Of a stretch of 64,000 nucleotides of DNA, positions 20,463 through 30,362 are shown one piece after another. The position numbers and the translations under genes were made by a program. The DNA lies in the NCBI GenBank assembly GCA_964538275.1, contig CAZIFW010000005.1, forward strand, positions 1 to 64,000. Reading direction: 5' to 3'. Within the stretch, counting starts at the first letter, position 1. Each line of letters begins with the position of its first letter. A model generated the notes under the pieces. It was not told the origin of the DNA, ran no database searches, and worked only from the letters and a program-made list of their open reading frames with translations. This DNA comes from CANIGN01 sp964538275 (GTDB lineage Bacteria; Bdellovibrionota; UBA2428).

Positions 20463-20481
20463 TGTGTCTCCATAGGACACA
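20463..20481. promoter_or_regulatory. Island operator 1: TGTGTC-N7-GACACA
   Basis: Perfect 6-7-6 dyad (extended to CTGTGTC...GACACAG), 89 bp upstream of the DUF6361 start codon. One of seven matching sites in the island; proposed binding site of the island's WYL or winged-helix regulator. Confidence 0.75.
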
Positions 20482-20570
20482 GGCTCATAAGAAAACACTT
20501 CTAGATTACACATTTCGCCGGGATTTTGACGAAATTTGACAGCTTTAATCTATGATTAACACGTTCAAAA

Positions 20571-21908
20571 ATGCGTGGACCGATAAAGATTAAACGAAAC
20601 AAATTTATGAGGAATTCTGGAGCTTTAAAGTATCATAGAGGTTCGTCCGTTAATTGGTTGTTCTTAAATGATGATGAGATTCAAGCAGCACGTAAGGTGA
20701 TTGCAGAAGCTGGCGCAAATAGTACAGTTGATTCGCTTGGCTTGGGGCAGCCCGTTGAAATCATTTCCAATCTACTTTTCCCCGGTACCTCAACACTACA
20801 CAGTGAATTGCGTTACGTTATTTTTGTTCCTTCTATCTTGTACGCCATTTACAACAACGGGGGTGCTGCAAACACTCATGGCCTTCTCAAAAAGAAAGAA
20901 GCTGAGCTCATTCCTGCGTTATTAGCGAGCGGAATCAAACAAGGCATTATCGGTCGCACTAAGGGCGAGATGCTAAAGTATCGTCCCTCAACTACTTATT
21001 GGACAGCTGTAAACACTTACCAGACTTTGGGAGAAGACCCTTTAGATCGAGAATACTTACTTCGCTCGCTTACATTAAGCTCACTCAGAAATCACGAAAA
21101 CGACGACGGAGAAAGCATTGAGGAAGAGCAATCATACTTTAGCCCAGATCCTGATTTTGAAAAAATAGCCCTACCATTGTTTAAAAACGTAAAAAAAATA
21201 GAGTGGCCGGAAAAACTTTCTTTTGACTTAAAAAAAGCTGAGGCAGGTTTTTTAATTAATAAATTAGAACAACATCATTCAAACTCTCTCTACGTGCATT
21301 TACTTAAGCTTAGTAGTCAAAAGCTGAGTTCCTTTAATTCACTTTTTGATATTTCAAAGACATCTGTGAAACTGGATAACCTACGAGAACATGCAAGACT
21401 CTACTCATACTTTGCAATGGGAGTAACCTATGCGTATAGGTGGGCTTTATGTGATCATCTTGTAGGTGAGTTTAAAGATCCTTCAGTTATTGAAGAGTGG
21501 AAGACCTATAGAGACAGAAACGGCGCGCACTTTGAACATTGGTTAAAGAAGGTTTCGTGGCTTAAAAGTGCATCAATCGAAAATTTAGAAACCGCATATA
21601 TCTTTGCAAAGGGCGTTGCTAACGAAAGACTGTTTGATTCTAAATCAAAGGAATTCGCAAACACTTGTATTAGTGAACTTAGAAGTAGATCTACAGCAGC
21701 TAGTAAACTCAATACGCTAAAACCACTGCTACGTGATAGAGAGAATTTTCTTAAAGGGAATCGTTCTAAGTTTAAAGACCTTTCAGTTACAATTCCAAGC
21801 AATATTAAACCAAAAGAAGATTCTAAATTTGAGCTATATATGTATGATTACCGCTGGCCTTGGGGCAAGGACAACTCACTCTCAATAAACAAGGGGCTTA
21901 GGGGATAA
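20571..21908 (+). CDS. DUF6361-family protein, first gene of a putative defence operon
   Basis: 445 residues. The N-terminal block matches what I recall of the DUF6361 family: SSVNWLFLND, then SLGLGQPVEIISNLLFPGTSTLHSELRY and FVPSILYAIY. The rest is helical and charged with no enzymatic motif I can name. The gene overlaps the next by one base (stop A shared with the ATG at 21908), and the third gene also overlaps, so the three proteins are probably made in fixed ratio and work together. The family's biochemical role is unknown to me; a sensor or scaffold role is inference. An alternative internal ATG (MRNSGALK) cannot be excluded as the start. Confidence 0.72.
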   Translation: MRGPIKIKRNKFMRNSGALKYHRGSSVNWLFLNDDEIQAARKVIAEAGANSTVDSLGLGQPVEIISNLLFPGTSTLHSELRYVIFVPSILYAIYNNGGAANTHGLLKKKEAELIPALLASGIKQGIIGRTKGEMLKYRPSTTYWTAVNTYQTLGEDPLDREYLLRSLTLSSLRNHENDDGESIEEEQSYFSPDPDFEKIALPLFKNVKKIEWPEKLSFDLKKAEAGFLINKLEQHHSNSLYVHLLKLSSQKLSSFNSLFDISKTSVKLDNLREHARLYSYFAMGVTYAYRWALCDHLVGEFKDPSVIEEWKTYRDRNGAHFEHWLKKVSWLKSASIENLETAYIFAKGVANERLFDSKSKEFANTCISELRSRSTAASKLNTLKPLLRDRENFLKGNRSKFKDLSVTIPSNIKPKEDSKFELYMYDYRWPWGKDNSLSINKGLRG

Positions 21909-23722
21909 TGCTCAGAGATAGCGACCAAAGTTCTTTTCTAGACGTTTTGAAAGCTCCTGTAGGTATGAAACTTACGTACTGCGTAGGTACGAGCTTTACG
22001 CTCGATTTCTCAGCACTTGTAAGTGCAGCTTTAGCTAGCGAAGCATCCTTAGATGGAATTTCCATTACAGATGCAGAATTACCCCCACAATTACTCCCAA
22101 GGCTTCTAAAGGACTTAAGCAATTTTGAGAGTAAGGCTATAGTGTTTTGCCAAAATTGTAGGATTTCAAAGATTCCCAAAGAGTTCTTTGAGAAAAAACA
22201 AAGTCCAAAGCAAAGGTTGTTGGGCTTGTTAGATGCAACAATTGTTTGCGTGAGTCCTAATGAAGGATTCTTCCATCCCAAAGTATGGTTCCTTAGATTT
22301 GATAGTACAGATAACGACAAAGCAAGGCCTATGTGGCGGCTTCTAGTTGCAAGTCGTAACTTGAGTGAGTCGCGATTTTGGGAAATTGGTGCCGAACTCA
22401 CAGGAGCTAGCGCAAAAAGAAAGCATCAAGAGAACAAACAGCTTGCAAGCTTTTTTAAATACTTATCTAAACAGTGCCCTCAGAACAAAAAAGCGCAAAA
22501 ATTGCTCTCAAAAGCGAGAACAGATTTAGAAAATGTTCTATTCGAAGTCCCAGCAGGCTTTAATGAATCTGCTTTTTTGTGGAAGGAGCCCACAACTGGA
22601 GTATTTAAAATTATAGACCCTGACACGTACGACAAGATAATCGCAGTAAGCCCCTTTCTTGCGGACGGAATGCTTAAACAGTTAAGTGCAGTTAAAGAAA
22701 GCATACTCATTACTGGAACTAAGGACCTTCATCTTCTAAAAAAGTATCCCGAGTTACATAAAAACACATACGCATTTAAACTAAAAGACGAGAATATAGA
22801 ACTCCATGCCAAGCTCTACTTTTGTAAGCACAAAGGCAAAGACACAACGGACCTGTATCTAGGATCTGCAAACCTTACTAATAAAGGCCAAAGTAAATTT
22901 GGTGGTAATACAGAAGCCCTCCTAAAATTAGAGAGCGATAAGGATCTTCTAAAGTCGTTTGAAAAAGCATTTATTTTTTCTAATACGAATAAAAAAACGC
23001 TTCATGAATGGCTTTCAACAGTCCTCGAAAGCGACATTGTGCAATCTCAAGAATCTAACAAGCTCGAAGAAAAAAGAAAGCTCTTAGACGACACCCGGGA
23101 GTTAATCTCAGGAGGTGCCTTTTTATTGCATAAAAAATCGCGATTACGGTGGGAGCTTTCTTGGGAGGGGAACTCTATAGACTGGCCAAAAGAAGTACAG
23201 GCAAAGTTAAAAATTGCAGGTGATTCCCGCGAATACGACCTGAAGGCATTAATAAGTTCTGGGAAAAAGATTAGATTAAATACCTCAGATCCGCAGTCGT
23301 TTTTATTCATTAGGCTAACACAAAAGGGCCTGGATCCTTGTTCGTTCTATACGAATGCCGAAGTAGTGAGCGCTCGAGCTAGCCGCATTAAGGGGCTTGC
23401 TAGTATCGTGGCCGAAAAAGCCTCTCTTACGGATGCACTAAGTGGCCTTTTAACAGAGGATAATACTCCTACTGCGTACCTACGTGAGATAAATGGCCTA
23501 GTATCGAAGCGCTCTAAGGGTAAAAAACGTAGTGGCAAAACCTTTGATTCATACATTGAGTCCCTATTGCTTGCAGACACGAACAGTCCGGAAAGCCGCA
23601 CGTTGATTACTGAAAACATAGAAGCATTTAGTCGCAAAAATAAATTAGAAACAGCTGACCTCAAAACTTTTTGGGAATCATTATTGCTGGCACGTAAAAA
23701 GGTTTTTAAAGATGCAGCATAA
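21908..23722 (+). CDS. Phospholipase D-like (HKD) nuclease-type protein
   Basis: 604 residues with two HxK half-motifs. The first is FFHPKVWFLRF (His123) followed by ASRNLSESRFWEIG; the second is ELHAKLYF (about residue 299) followed by YLGSANLTNKG and GGNTEALLKL. Two HKD repeats make one PLD active site; in defence systems this fold usually acts as a nuclease. The C-terminal ~200 residues look like a beta-rich accessory domain. It sits between the DUF6361 and helicase genes and overlaps the helicase start by 11 bp. PLD-plus-helicase pairs occur in DISARM (DrmC) and Mokosh, but those systems lack a DUF6361 partner. Confidence 0.8.
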   Translation: MLRDSDQSSFLDVLKAPVGMKLTYCVGTSFTLDFSALVSAALASEASLDGISITDAELPPQLLPRLLKDLSNFESKAIVFCQNCRISKIPKEFFEKKQSPKQRLLGLLDATIVCVSPNEGFFHPKVWFLRFDSTDNDKARPMWRLLVASRNLSESRFWEIGAELTGASAKRKHQENKQLASFFKYLSKQCPQNKKAQKLLSKARTDLENVLFEVPAGFNESAFLWKEPTTGVFKIIDPDTYDKIIAVSPFLADGMLKQLSAVKESILITGTKDLHLLKKYPELHKNTYAFKLKDENIELHAKLYFCKHKGKDTTDLYLGSANLTNKGQSKFGGNTEALLKLESDKDLLKSFEKAFIFSNTNKKTLHEWLSTVLESDIVQSQESNKLEEKRKLLDDTRELISGGAFLLHKKSRLRWELSWEGNSIDWPKEVQAKLKIAGDSREYDLKALISSGKKIRLNTSDPQSFLFIRLTQKGLDPCSFYTNAEVVSARASRIKGLASIVAEKASLTDALSGLLTEDNTPTAYLREINGLVSKRSKGKKRSGKTFDSYIESLLLADTNSPESRTLITENIEAFSRKNKLETADLKTFWESLLLARKKVFKDAA

Positions 23723-26700
23723 TGACTTGTTGCCTTTTCAGCGTTGTACTGTTGAGTGGATTAAAAGCCAGCTTCTCTCAAAGAAGAGATCTGTTCATAG
23801 ATTTTTAGTTGCAGATGAGGTGGGCCTAGGTAAAACCAAGATAGCCGCTGCAATTGTAGAAATCCTAAAGAAACAGAAGAAGAATCTTAAGGTTGTTTAT
23901 ATTACATCGAGTCTAGATGTCTGCGAGCAGAATCGTAAGAAGCTATCATCTGAAAACAGTGACTTAAAAACTGCAGATAGAATATGTCTTCTTTATTCTA
24001 AAAGAATCAAAAATACTGGCGTAAACATAATCAGCTTTACCCCCTCCACTTCGTTCAATCTAACTCGTAGTCAAGGCAGCATGCAGGAGCGGGCCTATAT
24101 TATGTGGTTGGCTTACAAGCTATTAGGTGTAAGAAGAAAAACCCTTATACCCAAATTACAAGGCAGAGCAGAGAGGAGATCTTTCTTGGGCTGCTATGTT
24201 TATTATAAGTCTACCTTTAACTTGCCGCCCAAAAGTGTTTGCAAAAGCATAAAAAGAGAGTGGGCAAAAAATGACTTAGAGCCACTTCTAAGAGCAGGAA
24301 AATTAAAGCCAGAAGAAACAAAGCATTTGCTAAGTTCACTAAGAAGGTCAATGGCTCTAGCTATAGTTGCCTCACTCAAGCCGGATCTAATAATTTTAGA
24401 CGAAATACAAAAATTTCCCGAACTTCTTAAGATGGAAAAGGGCGACCATTTAGAAGGGCCCATATCTCGCGCGCTTTTTGATGTTTCAGTGCCCACTCTT
24501 GCGCTATCGGCTACCCCGTATCGTGCCTATGTCCACACTAAACAAGCTGATAGTGCAGCAGGACACTTAGAAGATTTAAAAGAAGTCTTTTGGTTTTTAA
24601 GCTCATCAGAATCTAAAGCCAATGAACTTTGTAAAGTTTTAAACGAATGCACAAGTGATGTTTCTAAACTTAATCCCACAACTGTAGCTGCTTTTAGAGA
24701 GAAGAAGAAAAAGGTTGAATCTCAGCTTATGCATTACATGTGCAGAGCCGAAAGAATAACCTTTGAATCTAATGCTAGGGCGGACTTTATTGAAAAGCCC
24801 TTCCCACCAAATAAATATCTCATAGAGGCAGCACATATAGAGGAGTGGTTGCGTGTTAAGGGCCACGTGCGAAGCAAGCGTGCTTACATGCACTTATGGA
24901 AGTCGGGGCAATCGCCACTTTCTTATTTAAAGGACTACACTTCTGTTAAAGAGTTTTTTAACAAAAAAGGCTCTCTTTACAGGGATAAAAAACTTTATTC
25001 CAAACTCAGTAGCAAACACGGACAATCAAAGCTTAGGTATTTAAAGAGCGAGCTAATGCCGAATGGCATAGAGAAGTACCTCTGGATACCTCCACTAAAG
25101 CCGTATTATAAAAGCACTGGTATCTATTCAGAAAAGAACTTAAATCAGATAAATCTTAAAAAAGGCCTCGTGTTTTCTTCCTGGGCCTTTGTCCCCCGCA
25201 TGATAGCAGCTGAGTTAACAGCATGGAAAAAATCTAAACTAAAGATCTCAAATACTAAAAACCCGCTCAAGTATAACGCTGTCAACTGGGCTAGGTTTTG
25301 GCACCCAAGCCCTTGGCTTGCAGAAATTATCACTCATAAAGAACTTGCAACAAACACTCTTAGCTTTAAAGAGTTAACAAAGATTATTGCCGCACGCATA
25401 GAACAGTCTCTTCAAAAGGAAGGGTGGCGATGCAGTCCGGAGGCAAAAACATGGGAGCTATTTCTCCAGAAAGACATAATTCCCAACAGCAAACTCTCTG
25501 CTGAGTTAAAGCGTTACTACAAAAAAGCATCGTCTTCTAAAGAGCATGGCGAAAACAAAGACTTTAAAAAGTTTATAGATCAATTAAATAAAGCCTTACC
25601 GAGCAAGATCTATTCAAAAAAATGTATCACAGAACTTAGTATGGTAGCCCTTACTTCACCTGCCGTTACTTTACTCCGTACGTTGCTATCTTTAGGTGGT
25701 AGCGATCACGAAGTTGCCGGCCCAGTGGGTTTAGCGAAATTAAGTCACTTTTGCCTATTTAACTGGAAGCCGTTCTTTAACAGGGATTCAACAGCTAATG
25801 CCATCCGTAGTGCATATTCAAAACACCACCTTTCTTATCCAGAAAAGCTGCAAGCATATTTTGGTGAGGGAAACCTTCAGGCACTCTTGGATGAGTATGT
25901 CTTTCATCTTCAGTTTTCACCAAAAACTAAATTAGATGAATTGCTAGATAAGCTCAAAACAGTGTTTGCACCAAAGGGTGGGGATCTAGCTATTAAAATC
26001 GGACCAGATGATAAAACAAAACATGTGCATGCAGATATAGTGCTGCCCTTTGGCAAAATAGATGACGTGTCCCAATCTAGGCAGTCTACTCGCGAAGCTT
26101 TTAACTCTCCGTTTTGGCCTTTTGTATTGGCCACCACATCTGTAGGGCAAGAAGGTTTAGATTTTCATTTGTATTGCAAAGATATCTTTCACTGGAACTT
26201 GCCTTCTAACCCTGTAGATTTTGAACAGCGAGAAGGGCGCATCAATCGCTATTCATCATTTTGGGTGCGGGATGTTATCTTAAAGTCATTAAAGAAAATT
26301 CAATTTAATGATTCGTTTTTATGGCAAAGTATCTACAGCGAAGCAGAACACTCGGGGCATTTGTTTAACCGCTTGAGCATGGGAATGTCTCCTCACTGGT
26401 CCTACACTCCGAGTTCAAAAAAAGTACCGCGCGGTTACATGCGCCACATACTTGCAATGCCAGGCACTAACGAAGAGCTAAAATACCGAAGTCTCATGAG
26501 CGATCTAACTCTCTATCGATTATCACTGGGGCAGGCCAATCAAAAAGACTTTGTGCAAGCACTCAAAAAGAATGAGTACCTTTCAACTATCGACCCAAGA
26601 TCCGCATCTATTTGTTTGTTCCCATTTAACAAAAAAATCATTCACCAAGCGCTTGCTGACAAATACAAAAAATCAGGCGACCACGAACTACTTATTAAAG

Positions 26701-26924
26701 ACTCCTTAGCTCTGTTAGGTACTCTAAAGAACCACATCAATTATAAAATTAAAGCAAAACTAGTTCACGAAAAAATCAAAATTCTAAAACATTCTACCAA
26801 TCCAAAACTAAAGAAAAAAGCATTTAACAGCCTAGTCTTCTTTGTAAATCCCTTTGACGACACCCACGATATAACACCCGAAGTAGGTTACGAAGACGAT
26901 ATCGAGGTTTTAAGGGCAGCTTAG
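23712..26924 (+). CDS. SNF2/DEAD-like helicase of the DUF6361-PLD operon (1070 aa)
   Basis: Superfamily 2 helicase core. Motif I is ADEVGLGKTKIA (residues ~35-46), motif II is LIILDEIQKF (~230; DEIQ in place of DEAH), motif III is LSATPYR (~264). Motifs V and VI in the second RecA lobe are VGQEGLDFHL (~815) and QREGRINRY (~840). The large insertion between the lobes (~300-700) is Lys-rich and unlike housekeeping helicases. DEVGLGKT is typical of SNF2-type dsDNA translocases. The start codon overlaps the PLD gene by 11 bp. I infer that the helicase loads or translocates on foreign DNA and the PLD protein cuts it; no sequence proves this. Confidence 0.82.
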   Translation: MQHNDLLPFQRCTVEWIKSQLLSKKRSVHRFLVADEVGLGKTKIAAAIVEILKKQKKNLKVVYITSSLDVCEQNRKKLSSENSDLKTADRICLLYSKRIKNTGVNIISFTPSTSFNLTRSQGSMQERAYIMWLAYKLLGVRRKTLIPKLQGRAERRSFLGCYVYYKSTFNLPPKSVCKSIKREWAKNDLEPLLRAGKLKPEETKHLLSSLRRSMALAIVASLKPDLIILDEIQKFPELLKMEKGDHLEGPISRALFDVSVPTLALSATPYRAYVHTKQADSAAGHLEDLKEVFWFLSSSESKANELCKVLNECTSDVSKLNPTTVAAFREKKKKVESQLMHYMCRAERITFESNARADFIEKPFPPNKYLIEAAHIEEWLRVKGHVRSKRAYMHLWKSGQSPLSYLKDYTSVKEFFNKKGSLYRDKKLYSKLSSKHGQSKLRYLKSELMPNGIEKYLWIPPLKPYYKSTGIYSEKNLNQINLKKGLVFSSWAFVPRMIAAELTAWKKSKLKISNTKNPLKYNAVNWARFWHPSPWLAEIITHKELATNTLSFKELTKIIAARIEQSLQKEGWRCSPEAKTWELFLQKDIIPNSKLSAELKRYYKKASSSKEHGENKDFKKFIDQLNKALPSKIYSKKCITELSMVALTSPAVTLLRTLLSLGGSDHEVAGPVGLAKLSHFCLFNWKPFFNRDSTANAIRSAYSKHHLSYPEKLQAYFGEGNLQALLDEYVFHLQFSPKTKLDELLDKLKTVFAPKGGDLAIKIGPDDKTKHVHADIVLPFGKIDDVSQSRQSTREAFNSPFWPFVLATTSVGQEGLDFHLYCKDIFHWNLPSNPVDFEQREGRINRYSSFWVRDVILKSLKKIQFNDSFLWQSIYSEAEHSGHLFNRLSMGMSPHWSYTPSSKKVPRGYMRHILAMPGTNEELKYRSLMSDLTLYRLSLGQANQKDFVQALKKNEYLSTIDPRSASICLFPFNKKIIHQALADKYKKSGDHELLIKDSLALLGTLKNHINYKIKAKLVHEKIKILKHSTNPKLKKKAFNSLVFFVNPFDDTHDITPEVGYEDDIEVLRAA

Positions 26925-26959
26925 TAGGGGGTGCAGGATTTTTATTATCCACATAAATC

Positions 26960-26978
26960 TGTGTCCTAATACGTCACA
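26960..26978. promoter_or_regulatory. Island operator 2: TGTGTC-N7-GTCACA
   Basis: Same 6-7-6 layout with one changed half-site position (GTCACA for GACACA); the left half and first spacer bases (TGTGTCCTAA) match sites 3 and 7. It lies between the helicase stop and the type I restriction operon, 204 bp before the excisionase-type HTH gene. A TAAAAG box follows 11 bp after it. Confidence 0.65.
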
Positions 26979-27182
26979 TCTATCTGAGATAAAAGACATA
27001 GCATGGTTAGGGGTTCAAAGCCTAAATGGTTATTAGTTTAATCAGAATAGCTAAAATCATTGTGAGGGCAAACAGTTCAGCCCATAGTGTTAGGGTGGTG
27101 TGGAGTTTTTTTTGTGCAGTCTTGTTTGGTCAGTATTTGTCATTGATACTCATTGTTACTCAAACAGCAGGAGGCGTATGCG

Positions 27183-27404
27183 ATGGCAATAACTGAAAAG
27201 TGGGTAACTGTAGAACAGATAGCTGCACATCTTCAGGTATCCAAGGAAACGGTTTATCGCTTGCTCGATAAAGGTCGTATTCCGGCCCACAAAGTCGGCA
27301 AACAATGGCGCTTCCTCGCAAGCGAAGTGGATGAGTGGGTCCTTCGTGGTGAGGCCTCAGGCAGTGCGAATCTAAATCACTCAGAAATCGAAGGACACCA
27401 GTAA
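27183..27404 (+). CDS. Excisionase-type helix-turn-helix protein heading the type I RM operon
   Basis: ATG at 27183 is preferred over an upstream TTG because GCAGGAGGC lies 7 bp before it. The 73-residue product is a single HTH_17/excisionase-family domain: WVTVEQIAAHLQVSKETVYRLLDKGRIPAHKVGKQWRF. Small proteins of this family often precede hsdM in this type of operon and may set methylase/restriction timing. The stop overlaps the hsdM ATG by one base (TAATG). No integrase is nearby, so a role in phage excision is unlikely. Confidence 0.85.
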   Translation: MAITEKWVTVEQIAAHLQVSKETVYRLLDKGRIPAHKVGKQWRFLASEVDEWVLRGEASGSANLNHSEIEGHQ

Positions 27405-29023
27405 TGGCAGCAAAGAAAAAAACCGCAAAGATCAAAGAAGTAACCAAAGCCAAGGTAAAGAAAGTTGAAGCTAAGGAAGCCAAGTCCCATTCGGATAACG
27501 GCAACTTGGGCTTCGAACAAAAACTCTGGCTCACGGCAGACAAGCTCCGCGGCAACATGGAGCCTTCGGACTACAAACACATTGTCTTAGGTCTCATTTT
27601 CCTAAAATACATCTCAGACTCTTTTGAGTTTAAGTATCAATCACTCGTAAAAGAAGACTCCAAGGCAGCAGAAGACAAAGATGAATACCTTGCTGACGGC
27701 GTGTTCTGGGTTCCAAAGGACGCTCGCTGGTCAAAACTTCGAGACGGCGCAAGAAATCCACATATAGGAGTTTTTATTGATGACGCCATGCGGGCCATAG
27801 AAAAAGACAACGAAAGCCTCAAGGGCGTTCTCCCGAAAGAATACGCAAGACCAGCTCTGAATAAAATGATGCTCGGAGATTTGATCGAACTCATTTCTGG
27901 CATTGCACTTCATGATGGACAAAATAAATCAAAAGATATTCTTGGACGTGTCTACGAATATTTTCTTGGTCAGTTTGCAGGTGCCGAAGGCCGCCGAGGC
28001 GGTGAGTTCTATACGCCCCGCTCTGTAGTCCGTGTGCTTGTTGAAATGCTGGAGCCTTACAAAGGCCGTATTTACGATCCTTGTTGCGGATCGGGGGGTA
28101 TGTTTGTTCAGTCAGAAAAGTTTATTAGAGAACATGGTGGGCGCATTGGCGACATCGCCATTTACGGACAGGAAAGCAATCACACAACTTGGCGATTATG
28201 TAAAATGAACCTTGCTGTAAGAGGTATTGATTCAGATATTCGCTGGAACAATGAAGGTACGTTTCATAAAGACGAACTCCGCGATGTGAAGTTTGACTAC
28301 ATTATGGCAAACCCGCCTTTCAATATTTCTGATTGGGGTGGGGATCGACTGCGCGAAGATCCTCGTTGGAAATTTGGTGCGCCACCTGTTGGTAATGCCA
28401 ACTACGGTTGGCTTCAGCACATCTTTTCACATCTAAAGCCAGAAGGAACCGCTGGCGTGGTATTGGCAAATGGATCGATGTCATCCAATTCTGGTGGTGA
28501 AGGAGATATTCGCAAGCGAATGATCGAAGATGACGCGATTGATTGTATGGTGGCTCTCCCCGGACAACTGTTCTACTCCACCCAGATTCCAGCTTGTCTT
28601 TGGTTCATGGCCCGAAATAAAAATCCCAGCAATGGTCTGCGAGATCGCCGAGGAGAAGTCCTTTTTATTGATACTCGTAAAATGGGCCGCATGATTGACC
28701 GAGTTCGGCGCGAACTAACGGACGAAGATATTAAAAAAGTCGCAGATACCTATCATGCTTGGCGCGGAGAAAAAGACGCGGGCAAATATGAAGACATCGC
28801 CGGATTTTGTAAGTCTGAGAAAAGCAAAGACATCATCGAAAACCATGGGGCAGTTCTTACTCCAGGTCGTTTTGTAGGAGCTAAAGTAGCCGAAGTTGAT
28901 GAGGAGCCATTTGATCTGAAAATGAAACGTCTCGCCCTCCAGTGGAAAGATCAAGTCGGCAAAGCTCAAGAACTTGATCGAGCGATTGAGAAGAACCTCA
29001 AGGAGCTTGGGTATGTCGGGTGA
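27404..29023 (+). CDS. hsdM: Type I restriction-modification DNA methyltransferase subunit HsdM
   Basis: 539 residues. After a Lys/Ala-rich N-terminal tail comes the HsdM N-terminal helical domain (KLWLTADKLRGNMEPSDYKH, GLIFLKYISD). The adenine methylase domain follows with the SAM-binding YDPCCGSGGMF and the catalytic MANPPFN. It transfers methyl groups from SAM to adenine-N6 in the bipartite site chosen by HsdS and protects host DNA. Overlaps hsdS by 11 bp. Confidence 0.95.
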   Translation: MAAKKKTAKIKEVTKAKVKKVEAKEAKSHSDNGNLGFEQKLWLTADKLRGNMEPSDYKHIVLGLIFLKYISDSFEFKYQSLVKEDSKAAEDKDEYLADGVFWVPKDARWSKLRDGARNPHIGVFIDDAMRAIEKDNESLKGVLPKEYARPALNKMMLGDLIELISGIALHDGQNKSKDILGRVYEYFLGQFAGAEGRRGGEFYTPRSVVRVLVEMLEPYKGRIYDPCCGSGGMFVQSEKFIREHGGRIGDIAIYGQESNHTTWRLCKMNLAVRGIDSDIRWNNEGTFHKDELRDVKFDYIMANPPFNISDWGGDRLREDPRWKFGAPPVGNANYGWLQHIFSHLKPEGTAGVVLANGSMSSNSGGEGDIRKRMIEDDAIDCMVALPGQLFYSTQIPACLWFMARNKNPSNGLRDRRGEVLFIDTRKMGRMIDRVRRELTDEDIKKVADTYHAWRGEKDAGKYEDIAGFCKSEKSKDIIENHGAVLTPGRFVGAKVAEVDEEPFDLKMKRLALQWKDQVGKAQELDRAIEKNLKELGYVG

Positions 29024-30362
29024 ATGGACTTCATTTCGCCTTGGAAATACGTGCACAAAGATAGGGAGTGGCGCCACCCCCAAGGGAGGCAAAGAGGTCT
29101 ATCTGGAGGTGGGTTCTTTTTCTCTTATACGAAGCCAGAACATCTACACTGACGGTTTTACCCGCAGTGGCTTGGCATACATTGATGAAAAAGCGGCAAA
29201 TGACCTGTCAAATGTCGAGGTTCTTCCTGAAGACATTTTATTAAATATTACTGGGGACTCCGTTGCTCGAGTTTGTCAGGTTCCAGCGGATGTCCTACCA
29301 GCCAGAGTAAATCAACATGTCGCCATCATTAGACCAGATCCGAACAAACTATCAGCTCGATTCATCAGGTACTGGCTTAGTAGTCCCAAAGCTCAGGCTC
29401 ACCTTCTCGCATTGGCAAGTGCGGGGGCAACTAGGAATGCACTTACCAAGTTGATGATAGAGGACTTGAATGTCTCAGCGCCTAAAAGACTTTCGGAGCA
29501 GAACGCAATTGCTCATATTCTCACTACGCTCGATGATAAAATTGAGATTAACCGAAAAATAAACGAGACGCTTGAATCGATGGCTCGTTCGGTCTTCAAA
29601 TCTTGGTTTATTGACTTTGATCCCGTGCGTGCAAAAATGGACGGCAGCTGGAAAAAAGGCCAGTCACTGCCTTGCCTGCCCGTTGAGCTTTTTGATCTAT
29701 TTCCAAGTAGCCTCGAAGAAAGCGGGGAATGTGAATGCCCGGTTGGATGGAATCGCGTTCCAGCATCGGAGTTAATTGAGTTCAACCCAACCGAACGTTT
29801 GTCAAAAGGAGTAAGCGCTCCATATCTAGAGATGTCAGCTTTGCCTACATCTGGCTCTTGGCCTGACCAATGGGTAGCGCGAGAGTTTGGAAGTGGAACA
29901 AAATTTACAAACGGTGATGCGTTGCTCGCTCGAATTACACCATGTCTCGAAAATGGTAAGACTGCTTTTATTCAATGTTTACCTCAAAACGTTGTTGGGT
30001 GGGGATCTACTGAGTACATTGTAATGAGGGCCAAAGGTTCAGTGCCCCGTCCCGTATCATACCTATTGGCTAGAGATCCTGATTTTCGAGCGAAGGCAAT
30101 ACTCAGCATGACGGGAACTTCTGGAAGGCAGCGAGCCCAAGTCGAAGACATTTCTCGATTCCCTTTGTTTAACCCGGGATTGAATCACCCCTTATGGGAC
30201 TATTTGGGAACACTCATTGGACCTATCTTCTCCAAAATAAAAATTGCCTCCGAAGAGGTAGTTACGCTTAAGAGATTGCGCGACGCACTTCTTCCAAAGC
30301 TAATTTCTGGAGATCTACAAATTCGAGATCCGGATAAGTTTCTAAGTGGAATTCGCATATGA
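29013..30362 (+). CDS. hsdS: Type I restriction specificity subunit HsdS
   Basis: ATG at 29013 (MSGEWTSFRLG) is chosen because AAGGAG lies 8 bp upstream inside hsdM. Two target-recognition domains are separated by the conserved helical spacer (EQNAIAHILTTLDDKIEINRKI, SVFKSWFIDFDPV). A second helical spacer ends the protein (LKRLRDALLPKLISGDL). It reads the DNA target for both methylation and cleavage. TRD1 starts with LGNTCTKIGSGATPKGG. The recognition site cannot be predicted from sequence alone. Overlaps the next gene by ATGA. Confidence 0.93.
   Translation: MSGEWTSFRLGNTCTKIGSGATPKGGKEVYLEVGSFSLIRSQNIYTDGFTRSGLAYIDEKAANDLSNVEVLPEDILLNITGDSVARVCQVPADVLPARVNQHVAIIRPDPNKLSARFIRYWLSSPKAQAHLLALASAGATRNALTKLMIEDLNVSAPKRLSEQNAIAHILTTLDDKIEINRKINETLESMARSVFKSWFIDFDPVRAKMDGSWKKGQSLPCLPVELFDLFPSSLEESGECECPVGWNRVPASELIEFNPTERLSKGVSAPYLEMSALPTSGSWPDQWVAREFGSGTKFTNGDALLARITPCLENGKTAFIQCLPQNVVGWGSTEYIVMRAKGSVPRPVSYLLARDPDFRAKAILSMTGTSGRQRAQVEDISRFPLFNPGLNHPLWDYLGTLIGPIFSKIKIASEEVVTLKRLRDALLPKLISGDLQIRDPDKFLSGIRI

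Noticed and set aside
20529..20560. TTGACG ... TATGAT as the promoter of the DUF6361 operon
   Set aside because: The spacer is about 19 bp, too long for a confident call, and other -10-like words lie closer to the operator; left unannotated.
21898..22401. 167-codon minus-strand ORF inside the PLD gene
   Set aside because: Antisense to a well-supported gene, low-complexity Ser/Leu translation, no start signal.
26990..27150. Hydrophobic minus-strand peptide (MILAILIKLITI region) upstream of the RM operon
   Set aside because: No usable start codon or ribosome site; ~30 codons; could be chance AT-rich sequence.
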